Source: Clostridium sp. NkU-1 | Lineage (GTDB): Bacteria > Bacillota_A > Clostridia > Lachnospirales > Lachnospiraceae | Assembly (NCBI GenBank): GCA_001312405.1 | Contig: BBDR01000020.1 | Span: forward strand, 1-64,000 | Length of the DNA stretch: 64,000 nt | Reading direction: 5' to 3' | In this document: positions 31,396-41,673 of the stretch, piece by piece | Layout: every line of letters starts with the position of its first letter | Position numbering within the stretch: the stretch's first letter is position 1 | Made by a program: the position numbers and the translations under genes | Notes under the pieces: model-generated | What the model saw: only the letters and a program-made list of their open reading frames with translations | Told to the model about the DNA's origin: nothing | The model's database searches: none

Positions 31396-31974
31396 TTATT
31401 TAATTAATCCGGAAAATCCGAAAAATGCAATTGCCATCAGACCAGAGGTAATCAGGACAATGGGAGATCCCTTAAAGGAATGGGGAACGTCATTGTTTTC
31501 GATTCTCTCACGGACACCTGCCAGCATAATAATGGCAATGGTAAAGCCTACGGAAATACCGACCCCGTTGACAACACTTTCCAGAATGTTATATCCCTTC
31601 TGCACGTTGGTCAGGGCCACGCCCAGAACCGCACAGTTGGTGGTGATCAAAGGAAGATACACTCCCAGCGCCTCATAAAGAGCAGGCATGGATTTCTTTA
31701 AGAACATTTCTACAAACTGTACCAGAGCCGCAATGACCAGGATAAACACAATGGTCTGCAAAAACTCCAGATGAAGTCCAACTAAGATACCCTTGTAAAT
31801 TACGCTTGTGGCAAATGCCGCAATGGTAATTACGAAAATAACGGCTGCGCCCATACCGGCAGAGGTCTTCACATTTTTGGAAACTCCAAGGAATGGACAT
31901 AGGCCAAGGAACTGGCTGAGCACTACGTTGTTGACCAATGCGGAGCCAATGGCAATTAATAACAATTCTTTCAT
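31396..31974 (-). CDS. rnfA: Rnf complex subunit A (membrane)
   Basis: Intact, 192 aa, with six predicted membrane helices. Family features: NNVVLSQFLGLCPFLGVSK near the N-terminus and PLITTNCAVLGVAL, whose Cys residues bind the intramembrane Fe-S cluster shared with RnfE. Paralogous to RnfE. It lies between rnfE and rnfB with tight spacing. Confidence 0.95.
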   Translation of the reverse strand: MKELLLIAIGSALVNNVVLSQFLGLCPFLGVSKNVKTSAGMGAAVIFVITIAAFATSVIYKGILVGLHLEFLQTIVFILVIAALVQFVEMFLKKSMPALYEALGVYLPLITTNCAVLGVALTNVQKGYNILESVVNGVGISVGFTIAIIMLAGVRERIENNDVPHSFKGSPIVLITSGLMAIAFFGFSGLIK

Positions 31975-31986
31975 CTATCCATCCTC

Positions 31987-32795
31987 CTATTCATCTTTCC
32001 TGGAAGCCGCAGTATTTAATTTCGCTTCCTTTTTTGCTGCTTCTGCTTTCTTTGCCGCTTCTGCCTTCTTCGCTTTTAAGGCTTCTTCCTCCTGCTTTTT
32101 CCTGGTATCAAGAATCTCATGATTGGACATACAGGAAGACCCAGTACAGGTAGCACAGTTGCCGCCGCAGGCCAGCTTGGACTGGGATGCGGAACCATTG
32201 GTTGCGGAAGGCGCTTTAAACTTATTCTGAAGAGCTGTTAAGATTGAAAGCACAAAGAATGCGCCCGGAGCAAGGACAAAAATAGAAATATGGTAATCTT
32301 CCGGAATAATGGTGTATCCAAATACAGCGCCTGAACCTAAAAGCTCACGGACAAGTCCGATGCAGGTAAGAGCAATGGTGAAGCCAAGTCCCATACCAAT
32401 TCCGTCAAAGGTAGATGCCATGACACCGTTCTTGGAAGCATAGGATTCTGCACGGCCTAAAATAATGCAGTTTACCACGATAAGTGGAATATAAATTCCG
32501 AGTGCAGAATAAAGCTTGGTACATATGCCTGTAAAAGAAGCTGCACAATCGTAACCAGAGTTGCAACCACAACGATATAAGCCGGAATCCTTACCCGGTC
32601 CGGAATAATATTACGAAGGGCTGAAATAAGCATATTGGAAAACAGCAGCACCACAGTCGTGGAAAGCCCCATGCCCGCACCGTTCACCGCTGACGTGGTA
32701 ACAGCCAGAGTCGGACACATGCCGAGCATCAGGATAAAGGTCGGGTTTTCTTTTACAATACCGTTATATAAACGTTCCATACATTTGTTATTCAT
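31987..32795 (-). CDS. rnfE: Rnf complex subunit E with Cys-rich C-terminal extension (frameshifted)
   Basis: Membrane subunit paralogous to RnfA; the Cys-bearing motifs are LMLGMCPTLAVTTSA and PLIVVNCIILGRAESY. The frame break near 32500 (YSALGIYIPLIVVNC after repair) is a single-base loss. After the last helix comes an unusual tail of about 75 aa: ACGGNCATCTGSSCM, then a Lys/Ala/Glu-rich helical repeat (AKKAEAAKKAEAAKKEAK). Ordinary RnfE proteins end near 200-210 aa; this one reaches about 268. The tail's four Cys could bind metal, but no function is known to me. Confidence 0.92.
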
Positions 32796-32806
32796 CTTCC
32801 CACCTC

Positions 32807-33421
32807 CTAACGGTCAATGCTTTGATGCACGTAATACAATGCGGCATTGACTGCATTGGTTACTGCACTGGATGTAATGGTAGCGCCGCTTATGGCATTG
32901 ATCTCTCCATCACCTGCATTGCCTGATTTCGTAACGGTAAGGGATTCCTTGTTCTTTCCTGCATATTGGTCCTTAAACGCCGGTTCCTTTGCCTTTAAGC
33001 CCAGGCCCGGGGTATCGCTGATTGCAAGAAATTCAATGCCGTTAATGGTTCCATCTTCCTTGATGCCAACGGAAATCTGTACGACTCCGCTGTAGCTGTC
33101 ATCGGAATGAGCGGTAATCACATGGCCCAGAGCGTTCCCGCTTCCATCCACCGCCAAAAGAGCAGCGTCCACACTGACCTTTCCAAAATTCTGGGAAAGC
33201 AGTTCAGCATTGCAGGCTTCCACAGCTGCTTCCATCTTCTCATCCGATGTAAAATCAGCCGCTTCCGGAAATACCTTCTTATATGCTGCCAGATTGGCCG
33301 CCTCAGTTGCCTTTTCAATGGGTTCCTTTGTAATCTGATAAGCGCCGCCCAGCAAAAAACCGGAAATCAGGGTGATCACAAATAAAATCAACGCGTCCTT
33401 CATAAATCCACCGTTTTTCAT
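32807..33421 (-). CDS. rnfG: Rnf complex subunit G (FMN-binding)
   Basis: Intact, 204 aa. The start is ATG 33421 (MKNGGFMKDALILFV) behind GGAGGG; the longer frame to 33442 would run back over the site. One N-terminal membrane anchor, then an extracytoplasmic FMN-binding domain. The covalent flavin site is SGATITSSAVTNAV (phosphoester bond to Thr). Its neighbours are rnfD (1-nt gap) and rnfE. Confidence 0.94.
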   Translation of the reverse strand: MKNGGFMKDALILFVITLISGFLLGGAYQITKEPIEKATEAANLAAYKKVFPEAADFTSDEKMEAAVEACNAELLSQNFGKVSVDAALLAVDGSGNALGHVITAHSDDSYSGVVQISVGIKEDGTINGIEFLAISDTPGLGLKAKEPAFKDQYAGKNKESLTVTKSGNAGDGEINAISGATITSSAVTNAVNAALYYVHQSIDR

Positions 33422-33422
33422 C

Positions 33423-34346
33423 TTACTTTCCCTCCTTTCCAAATGCTACCGGAAGAGAGATCTTCTCGATCAAAGGCACCAGGATGTTGCTGATGATGAT
33501 GGCATAGGAAACACCTTCCGCGGATCCGCCGAAAAGACGGAATAATCCGGTCAGCACTCCCAAAAGAACGCCGAAAATTATCTGTCCCTTTGGAGTGATG
33601 GGGCTGGTCACATAATCGGTAGCCATAAAGAATGCACCGAAGATAAGACCGCCGCCGCATAAATGAGTCAGCACATACATGAAATCATGCTGGCCGAAAA
33701 TAAACACGAATACAGCAAAGGTGAGCAGATAAGCGGCCGGGATCCGGATGGAAATTACTTTTCTTACCAGTAAGTAGGCCGCACCCAGAAGCAGGGCAAT
33801 CACAGATACCTCACCAATGGTTCCTGATATTTTACCGATGAACATAGATGCTAAGTCAACTGCTTCACCCGCCTTTAATGAGGCAAGGGGAGTAGGACCT
33901 GCAACTGCGTCACTATATGTAAAGTCAGTCATCTTGCCTGCAAAAGAAATGAGCAGGAAGCATCTTGCTGCCAGAGCCGGGTTCATGAAGTTCTGGCCCA
34001 GGCCGCCGTAAAGCTGCTTTACTACGATGATGGCAAATACACCGCCCAGAAACGGGATCCATAAAGGAATGGCCGGAGGCATGTTAAGGCCCAGGATCAT
34101 TCCGGTCACCAGGGCACTTCCATCGCTCACGGTAATGGGTTTTCCCATAAGGGATTCAAATACATATTCACTGAGAACACAGGATAATACACTGATCAGC
34201 AGAATCAGCGCTGCTTTTACCCCAAACTGATATACACCATACGCAGACGCAGGAATCATGGCAATGGCAACATCCAGCATAATATTCTGTGTTGTAACCT
34301 GATCCCTTACATGAGGTGATGATGATACATTTAACAATTTACTCAT
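33423..34346 (-). CDS. rnfD: Rnf complex subunit D (membrane flavoprotein)
   Basis: Intact, 307 aa, polytopic. The flavinylation motif is DGSALVTGMILGLNMPP with Thr as likely FMN attachment residue. Also typical are GQNFMNPALAARCFLL and GAFFMATDYVTSPITPKG. It forms, with RnfA/E, the ion-translocating membrane part (Na+ or H+). Confidence 0.94.
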   Translation of the reverse strand: MSKLLNVSSSPHVRDQVTTQNIMLDVAIAMIPASAYGVYQFGVKAALILLISVLSCVLSEYVFESLMGKPITVSDGSALVTGMILGLNMPPAIPLWIPFLGGVFAIIVVKQLYGGLGQNFMNPALAARCFLLISFAGKMTDFTYSDAVAGPTPLASLKAGEAVDLASMFIGKISGTIGEVSVIALLLGAAYLLVRKVISIRIPAAYLLTFAVFVFIFGQHDFMYVLTHLCGGGLIFGAFFMATDYVTSPITPKGQIIFGVLLGVLTGLFRLFGGSAEGVSYAIIISNILVPLIEKISLPVAFGKEGK

Positions 34347-34357
34347 GCTTCCTCCTC

Positions 34358-35680
34358 CTACGCTTTCTTTCTGCTTGCCGCAACTTCTTTGCGCATCTCT
34401 TTAAATGCCTGGGTAAGAGGTCTTCTGGCCGGACAGATATATGCACAGCAGCCGCATTCGCAGCATTCCATGCCATTTATCTTTACAAACCGTTCCAAGT
34501 CAGACCGCTCTGCCGCCTCCATAAGCATCTGCGGAACAATGTTGCCCGGACATACCTTTACGCATCTTCCGCAGCGGATGCAGGCGCTGGGCGCATTACC
34601 AGCCACCTCGTCTTTTGTCAGACAGGTAAGGGCAGAGGAAGTCTTTGTAACGGGAATATTTAAGTTGAACAAAGCCTGCCCCATCATAGGACCTCCGGAA
34701 ATAATCTTTTCCGGTTCCGTCTTAAAGCTGCCGGAAGCCTCTAAAAGCTCATTGTAGCTGGTCCCGATCCTCACATTATAGTTCTGGGGATTTGACACAG
34801 CATCTCCGGTCACCGTAATGATGCGGCGGATCAAAGGAATGCTCTTTGCAACAGCATTATAAATAGAAATCACCGTATCCACATTGTCCACCATGCAGCC
34901 TGCATCTGCCGGAAGCATAGTAGAATTGATCTTTCTTCCTGTCACCGCATAGATGAGAGTGCGCTCACCGCCCTGGGGATACTTGGTCTGTAAGGGACAG
35001 ACAGTGATCCTTGGCTCATCCTTTACAAGCTCTGTCATCAGCTTGATCGCCTCCGGCTTATTGCTCTCAATGGCGATTACTCCCTTTGCATTATCAAACA
35101 GCTGCAGGATTATATTAAGTCCCTTAATAATGCTTTCCGGCTCTTCTAACATCATCCGGTAATCAGAAGTTAAGTACGGCTCGCACTCCGCACCGTTGAC
35201 AATGATGGTATCGATCTTTGATTCTTCCTTTGGTGTCAGCTTCACATGAGTTGGAAATCCGGCACCGCCAAGACCTACAACCCCTGCTTCTTTTACAAGG
35301 TTCCTGATCTCTTCTTTTGATAAGGTCTTCGGATCACGCTCTTTGCCGAATCCGTCCACCGTCTGATACTTCCCGTCGTTTTCAATGATAATCGACGGAA
35401 CCATAGAGCCATTAGCAACCATTCTTGGTTCAATGGTTTTTACTGTTCCTGAAACAGAACTGATTATGCAGGCAGAAATAAAGCCTCCCGGCTCCCCGAT
35501 TTTCTGTCCAACCAGCACCTGATCTCCTGCCGCAACCAAAGGTTTCGCCGGTGCACCGATATGCTGGGACAGGGGAAACACCATTTCGCCTTTTGGCTGC
35601 AGCACTTGTACAGGTTTATTTTCCGACAGTTCTTTTCCTTCATAAGGATGAATGCCGCCTTTAAATGTAGCCAGACCCAT
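34358..35680 (-). CDS. rnfC: Rnf complex subunit C (NADH/FMN-binding Fe-S subunit)
   Basis: Intact, 440 aa; first gene of the operon. GLGGAGFPTHVKL is the FMN/NADH-site loop shared with complex I NuoF; NGAECEPYLTSDYRMM follows. Two 4Fe-4S clusters near the C-terminus: CIRCGRCVKVCP and CCECGCCAYICP. It is the cytoplasmic subunit that reduces NAD+ with electrons from ferredoxin. ATG 35680 with GGGTTAG upstream. Confidence 0.95.
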   Translation of the reverse strand: MGLATFKGGIHPYEGKELSENKPVQVLQPKGEMVFPLSQHIGAPAKPLVAAGDQVLVGQKIGEPGGFISACIISSVSGTVKTIEPRMVANGSMVPSIIIENDGKYQTVDGFGKERDPKTLSKEEIRNLVKEAGVVGLGGAGFPTHVKLTPKEESKIDTIIVNGAECEPYLTSDYRMMLEEPESIIKGLNIILQLFDNAKGVIAIESNKPEAIKLMTELVKDEPRITVCPLQTKYPQGGERTLIYAVTGRKINSTMLPADAGCMVDNVDTVISIYNAVAKSIPLIRRIITVTGDAVSNPQNYNVRIGTSYNELLEASGSFKTEPEKIISGGPMMGQALFNLNIPVTKTSSALTCLTKDEVAGNAPSACIRCGRCVKVCPGNIVPQMLMEAAERSDLERFVKINGMECCECGCCAYICPARRPLTQAFKEMRKEVAASRKKA

Positions 35681-35750
35681 TTAACTAACCCTCTTTCTCT
35701 ACAATTCTTTGTCTCTCCTGGCAAAATTTCAGCATTTTGCCACCTGAAAC

Positions 35751-35759
35751 AGTATAACA
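35751..35759 (-). promoter_or_regulatory. Extended -10 promoter of the rnf operon
   Basis: The minus strand reads TG-T-TATACT, an extended -10 box about 75 nt upstream of rnfC. A -35 box is weak (TTGTTT at about 18 nt). Confidence 0.5.
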
Positions 35760-36112
35760 TAATTCGCAAACCGAAACAATGCATAAATACATATTGTATA
35801 CTGTGTTTTATATACACTTCTCTTTATTTATCAGTACTCTAACCTGCTTTAAAGTCCCGTCATTTTGTTAATTAAATAACAATTCTTAAAGAAACAGATC
35901 TTATAATGTTTTCATAAAAGCACAATTATTTCGGTTATTATTTTATAATTCCTGATTATCCACCTTTTTTTTGACAGTGTTTTTAATTTTATACACTATT
36001 CTTCGTTAATTTTTTTGCTGAATTTTTATAATTAGTAAAGGCTTTTCTCCCGTTTCTATGGTTTAACATTGTCATCTTCCCTTTTTATTTATTAGAATTT
36101 TTAATAAGTAAA
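35760..36112. other. AT-rich gene-free stretch
   Basis: I see no gene here: no frame has a ribosome site, and the sequence is very rich in A/T runs. It holds the upstream region of the rnf promoter. Confidence 0.5.
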
Positions 36113-36175
36113 GAGGAGCATTGTTAAAACGAAATTATGACTGATGCCATACTGCCGTTTTCTCCAATGCTCCCC
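36110..36175. terminator. Terminator downstream of the ABC exporter operon
   Basis: The stem GGAGCATTG...CAATGCTCC has inner AAAACG/CGTTTT arms around a loop. It lies 28 nt past the stop of the minus-strand ABC gene at 36203. Confidence 0.65.
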
Positions 36176-36202
36176 CTATGGGCTGCAGATCGTTTTTTTC
36201 GT

Positions 36203-38073
36203 TTAATCCAGTTCCACTGCCCCGGTATAAAGCTGATAATATCTGCCTTTTTGTTTTAAAAGATCTTCATGATCTCCCCGTTCAATGATCTCCCCGTTTT
36301 CCAATACCATGATGGCATTGGCGTTGCGCACCGTAGACAGGCGGTGGGCGATCACAAAGGTGGTCCGGTCCGCCATAAGGCGGTCCATGCCCCGTTCAAT
36401 ATGCTTTTCCGTTCTGGTATCCACGGAGCTGGTCGCTTCATCAAGGATCAGAACCGGGGCCTTTGAAATAGCCGCCCTGGCAATGTTTAAAAGCTGCCTC
36501 TGCCCCTGGCTTAAGTTGGCCCCGTCGCCTTCCAGCACCGTGTCAAAGCCGGCAGGAAGCCTCATGATAAAGGAATAAGCGGAAGCCGTTTTGGCTGCCT
36601 GGATCACTTCTTCATCCGTTGCATCAAGCCTTCCGTAACGGATGTTTTCCATCACGGTTCCTGTAAACAGATGGGTATCCTGAAGGACCATGGCAATATT
36701 CCGGCGCAGATTTTCCCGCTTGATATGTCGGATATCCACTCCGTCAATGGTAATCTCACCGCCCTGAATATCGTAAAAGCGGTTCAAAAGATTTGTGATC
36801 GTGGTTTTTCCTGCTCCCGTAGAACCTACAAAAGCGATCTTCTGCCCTGGTTTTGCATAAAGCTTATATCCTTTAAAATTACTTTGCCGGGATCATAGCC
36901 AAAGGTCACATTCTTTAGTTCTACATATCCATTCATGGGCTCCAGCTCCACCGCAGCTTCGTCATCTGCAGGCTCCGGCTTCTCATCCATAATGGCAAAT
37001 ACCCGTTCTGCTCCCGCAAGGGCGGAGAATACATTGGTTACCTGCATGGACATCTCGTTGATCGGACGGCCAAACTGCCTGGAAAAGGTTAAAAATACGG
37101 TCAGGCCACCTACATCAAAGCCTTTGAGCACACAAAGAAGTCCTCCGATGCATGCGGTCAGGATGTAATTTAACTGGCTTAAATTTCCCATGACCGGCAT
37201 CATCACGCCTCCGAAAAACTGTGCATGGATCATGTTGTTCCTTAAATCCTCGTTGAGGATCTCAAATTCTTCTTCTGCCACGTCTTCATGACAGAACACC
37301 TTTACCACTCTCTGGCCGCTGATGATTTCTTCAATATATCCGTTTACAGCACCAAGGGAGCTTTGCTGTGCTGAGAAAAACTTCTGGCTTTTTGACGCCA
37401 CAAAACCGCCGATCTTCATCATAACAGGTATCATGATTAAGGTCACCAGAGTCAGCCAGATATTTGTATATATCATAAGCACCAGAGTGCCAATAATGCT
37501 CAAGGCTCCGGTAAAAAGCTGGACCAGGGTGCTGCTCAGCATCTGGCCGATGGTATCCACATCATTGCTGAACCGGCTCATAAGATCACCGGTGTTATTG
37601 GTATCATAAAACCGCACCGGCAGGGTCTGGATCTTAGCAAATAAATCATCCCTTATTTTTTGCAGGGCATTTTGTGCAACCGTCAGCATGATTCTGGATT
37701 GGACATAGTTGGCAATCACACTGATGAGGTAAACGGCACCCATTATCCCAATACCTTTTGCAAGGCCTAAAGCGCTTCCCTTTCCGCCGGCCGGCGGCGC
37801 AATATACTGATTAATAATGGGACGCAGCATATAAGAACCGGCTAACATCGCGAGCGTACCTGCAATCACGCAGAAAAATGCTGCTCCCATAAGTAGTTTG
37901 TATTCATTTAAATATGACATGAGACGCCGAATGGTTGCCTTGGCATTCTTTGGAAGGCTGCCCTTTATCTGCCTGCCTCCTCCATGTCCGCCTACGGGCC
38001 CCCGGTTCCTGGATGGCTGGGAAACGCGGCCATAACGCTTTTTTAAGCTTTCTATCTTTTTCTGCTTATCCAT
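36203..38073 (-). CDS. ABC exporter half-transporter, subunit 2 (frameshifted)
   Basis: Fused TMD-NBD multidrug-type exporter of about 623 aa. ATG 38073 overlaps the upstream gene's stop (TAATG). After a Gly/Arg-rich N-terminal leader come six TM helices, then the NBD. Walker A is GSTGAGKTT, the signature is LSQGQRQLL (Q for the canonical G), Walker B is VLILDEATSSVD and the H-loop is IAHRLST. A base missing near 36852 splits off the NBD in the raw sequence. It forms a heterodimer with 38073-39811; substrate unknown. Confidence 0.88.
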
Positions 38074-39811
38074 TATGCACCTGCCTCCTTTTCCTGGTCT
38101 CTCTGGGAATAATAAATCTCCTGATAAGCCTCGCAGGACTCCAGCAGTTCTTCATGGGAACCCATGCCTACGATCTGTCCGTCATCAAGTACGATGATCT
38201 TATCCGCATTTTCCACGGACCGATGCGCTGGGCAATGATGAATTTGGTAGTATCCTTTAAAGTAGTCTGGAAGCACTGGCGGATACGGGCTTCCGTTGCC
38301 GTGTCCACAGCAGAAGTGCTGTCATCCAGAATCAATATTTTCGGTTTCTTTAAGAGCGCTCTGGCAATACAAAGTCTTTGCTTCTGGCCGCCGGATACAT
38401 TGGAACCTCCCTGGCCCAAATCCGTGCTATATCCCTCCTTAAAGTTAGAAACAAAGCCATCGGCCTGGGCGCTTTCCGCCATAAGGACTATTTCTTCCAT
38501 AGTGGCATCCTCGTCTCCCCAGCGGAGATTTTCTTCAATGGTTCCTGAAAAAAGGACATTCTTCTGTAAGACCATTCCAACGCCTTCCCTTAGGTTTCTG
38601 ATGGAATATTCCCTTACGTCAATGTCATCCACCAGGACTTGTCCTTCATCCGCATCATAAAGACGGGGAATCATCTGCACAAGAGAGGTCTTTCCGCTTC
38701 CTGTGGAACCAATGATTCCAACGGTTTCTCCAGGTTCCGCCGTAAAATTAATGTGTTTTAAGACCATTTCATCCATTCCCTTTATATACTGGAAGGAAAC
38801 ATTCCGAAATTCCACCTTTCCTCCTGTGACCTGGGCGGATTTCTCTGTTGCATCTTCATCGGTCAAATCGATTTCTGTATCAAGAACCTCTTTGACACGC
38901 CTTAAGGAAGCCATGGCCCTGGAAGCCTGCAAAAATACCATGGATAAGAGCATCAGGGACATAAGGATCTGGACAATGTAAGTGGTAAACGCCGTAAGAT
39001 CACCTACAGGCATCTTTCCTGCGATAATGAGATTTCCTCCATACCACACCACTGCAAGGGTCGTGGCATTCATGGCAAGCATCATCACAGGCATGCTGGC
39101 TATGACGATCTTCATGGCGTCAAGGCTGCCTTCCTTTAGATCCCGGTTCGTTGCCTGAAATTTCTTTTCCTCAAAATCTTCCCTGACAAAAGATTTAATG
39201 ACGCGCACATTGGTCAAAGCCTCCTGCACGCCGGAGTTTAAGCGGTCGATCTTCTTTTGCATTACCTCAAAACGAGGAAAAGCCGCCTTTAAAATAATAA
39301 AGATGATCAGGAGCAGTAATGGAATCACTACCAGAAGTATTACCATCAGCTGGCGGTTCATGAGATAGGCCATAATAAGGCCCCCGATCAGAAGGCCAGG
39401 AGCCCGGAACATCAGACGCAGGCTCAGCATCACCACATTTTGAATCTGCTGGATATCATTGGTCAGTCTGGTAACCAAAGATCCTGTGCTGAAATCATCA
39501 ATATTTTTAAAGGAAAATTGCTGGACTTTATGAAATACATCCTTTCTCAAGTCCGTGCTAAAGCAAATGGAAGCCTTAGAGGAAAAATAGGATGCTCCGA
39601 TTCCTCCTGATGCCATAATAACGGCAATGGCGACCATTCTCCCTCCCATTTTTAAAATGTATCCTACATCTCTTGTGGCGACTCCGTTGTTGATGATCAT
39701 GGACGTCAGCCTGGGAAGCATGATCTCACCAAATACTTCCGTAAGCATTAAGAGGGGCGCCAGTATAAAGGCTCCCAGATACGGCCTGATATATTTCCAA
39801 TATCGTTTCAA
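38073..39811 (-). CDS. ABC exporter half-transporter, subunit 1 (frameshifted near end)
   Basis: About 580 aa, TMD-NBD. It begins at TTG 39811 ([17 protein letters not shown]) behind AGAGAGG. Walker A is GSTGSGKTS, the signature is VSGGQKQRL, and Walker B is [12 protein letters not shown]: the catalytic Glu is replaced by Asp, and the H-loop region reads IAQRI with Gln for His. Such a degenerate site is typical of one half of heterodimeric exporters. A lost base near 38222 breaks the frame at [14 protein letters not shown]. It follows the MarR gene by a few bases, so all three form an operon. Confidence 0.88.
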
Positions 39812-39815
39812 GTTA

Positions 39816-40320
39816 TCAATCCTCTCTTTCTGTCATGTCCTTTTCTAAAGGAATCTGAGATAAATTATCATAAATACGGTCCAGATATTGCCCCATGACA
39901 GCCAATTCCTCCTTTGAAAAATCACGGAACATACGTTCTTCTACGTTGTGAAAAAAATTCCCGGCTGTGCTCCACCATGTGTTTTCCTTTTTCCGTCAGG
40001 CAAAGCTTATTCATCCGGTTATCTTCCTGATCAACGGCCCGGGTGATGTATCCCCCTTTTTCCAGCTTCTTCACCGATACCGCTATGGTGGCAGTGGACA
40101 CATAAAGGCGTTCTGCAATCTCCTTCTGGGATACATTGGAATGGTCGGAAAGCATCATAAGAATCTGATGCTGGCTGCGGTATACCCCTGTCTGTCTCAG
40201 ACGCTCATCAAGGATATAACGATGCAGCTTCATGATCCTCATATATCTCACCATCACGCTGTGGGTCAGTGATATCTCTCCCTTCAATCCTTTATCCCGG
40301 AACGGACACATTGGTCTCAT
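39816..40320 (-). CDS. MarR-family transcriptional regulator (frameshifted)
   Basis: About 168 aa; ATG 40320 (MRPMCPFRDKGL) follows AAGGGG. The winged HTH is VSQKEIAERLYVSTATIAVSVKKLEKGGYI with wing DQEDNRMNKLCLTEKG. An A7 run near 39953 breaks the frame; the other frame continues FFHNVEERMFRDFSKEELAVM to 39816. A 14-bp palindrome lies in its promoter. Inferred: autoregulated repressor of the ABC exporter operon, induced by a transported drug-like ligand. Confidence 0.87.
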
Positions 40321-40353
40321 TTGCAAACAATCCCCTTTCTGTTAGCCTCCTAA

Positions 40354-40367
40354 TAATTAGCTAATTA
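40354..40367. promoter_or_regulatory. MarR operator palindrome
   Basis: TAATTAGCTAATTA is a perfect 14-bp palindrome, 34 bp upstream of the marR-ABC operon start. Size and place suit MarR autoregulation. Confidence 0.75.
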
Positions 40368-40509
40368 ACTATGTAGGAGTATATCACCTCGCAGCCCGGT
40401 TTGCAACCAAAAAACTTTGAAAATTTTGTGAATTTTCTTACTATCATTTCCCATTTTTAAGCTTCCATTCCCATGTCTAAAAACTTTTGCGCACTCCTGT
40501 CCATAAGAT

Positions 40510-41209
40510 TCACTTCACCCGTTCTATTTCTTTGGGAATCTCCATGGAATTGGACAACTTAAGCATCTGATTCCCCAGTTCTAAGTACTCCCTGCTGCTT
40601 AAGTCCTTGATCGGCCTTTGCTTTTCATATAATTCATGCATTTTCCCATTCTTTATGGAAAAGCTTTCCGGTGTATGATATTGTAACTCAAAAATCTGGC
40701 CGTCAGGTGAGCGCAAGGTGGTGTTGATTCCCTTATAAGGACTCTGCCTGTCAAGCCAGTAATTTTTAATTTCAATCGTTTGATATCCTAATTCCCAATA
40801 AAGCTCCATGGCTGTTAATGCTTTCCCCGCAAGCTCTTCTGCGGAAGCCGTATAGGTATATCTCAATATGTCTTTTACCTCATACACCTGGAAGCCCCGG
40901 CCATATTTTCTTTGAATCTTTTCCAAATAGGAATCCCTGGATTTTATGCGGTTTTCCTCACCTGCCATATCCATTCCTGCCCGCCTTGCCATTGCCCTGA
41001 CCTGCCTTGTAATTTTAGGTTCACATTCCGCAGCTCTGTAGTAACAGTACATTCCTTTTATCCGAGGCCTGATGCCCCATAATCATACCGCTTTTCATAC
41101 GGAAGACGGTTCCGCCATATTTTCTCCCCGCGCATTGCTCTGAATTTCCTTTGATATTTTTTATCGTATCATTCAGTATATGCCCCATCCCCTGAAATTG
41201 TGCCTGCAT
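40510..41209 (-). CDS. RelA/SpoT-like domain protein (N-terminal part frameshifted)
   Basis: The intact part is 180 aa (40510-41052). Its core, VKDILRYTYTASAEELAGK, then SPYKGINTTLRSPDG and QIFELQYHTPESFSIK with HELYEKQR, resembles the synthetase fold of RelA/SpoT-like domains found in small alarmone synthetases, phage head proteins and polymorphic toxins. Another 50 or so residues appear upstream to 41209 if one or two indels are allowed (IWRNRLPYEKRYDYG in one frame). No hydrolase domain, signal or immunity gene is obvious. Could be an alarmone synthetase, toxin, or catalytically dead relative. Confidence 0.55.
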
Positions 41210-41254
41210 TATTCACTGGCCGGGCAAAAAAAACTGCAGCCGGATATTTATGTA

Positions 41255-41291
41255 AAAGCGGAGGCCTGAACCTATTCAGACCTCCGCTTTC
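41255..41291. terminator. Bidirectional terminator hairpin
   Basis: AGCGGAGG...CCTCCGCT stem with inner TGAAC/TTCAG-type pairing, between the Cys-rich gene and the RelA/SpoT-like gene. Confidence 0.75.
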
Positions 41292-41297
41292 CTATCT

Positions 41298-41507
41298 TTA
41301 TTCACAATTATCGTCTTCATTGCCCCAGCGGCAGTGACAGCGGGGATCATTACACCCAGCTCTGAAACCGGCACAAAACGCTCTTCTTCTTTCCTCTTCA
41401 CAATCATCGCGTACGCCTTCACAGTCGCGTCCGCGGCAATTGCATCTACAGTTACATCCACAGTTACATCTGCAGTTATTCCTACATCCTCCGAAAAAGC
41501 AGCACAT
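41298..41507 (-). CDS. Cysteine-rich small protein (69 aa)
   Basis: MCCFFGGCRNNCRCNC begins a protein with 16 or so Cys in 69 residues, spaced as CxC and CxxxC repeats with Arg, then an acidic middle and CHCRWGNEDDNCE at the end. Such short Cys/Arg/Asn-rich proteins occur in Lachnospiraceae and may be metal-binding or disulfide-linked spore-surface components. Its own terminator follows. Function unknown. Confidence 0.65.
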   Translation of the reverse strand: MCCFFGGCRNNCRCNCGCNCRCNCRGRDCEGVRDDCEEERRRAFCAGFRAGCNDPRCHCRWGNEDDNCE

Positions 41508-41673
41508 ATTTTACACCCCTTTTTTTAATTGATTGTACTATATTATATGGGACACTTAGACAAGGTGTGAAATTCACTGATTCCTAAGTTGTCCAGGTTT
41601 AAAATAGCGGGGGAACAATCATGCTTTTTCTGCGGCTTCCTTGAAAATTCTATTTTTCTATCCTTTTTATGGT

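Noticed and set aside
41298..41507. CRISPR-like or tandem DNA repeat in the Cys-rich region
   Set aside because: The short repeated CAGTTACATC-type units come from Cys-Asn-Cys codon repetition in the coding strand; no spacer structure.
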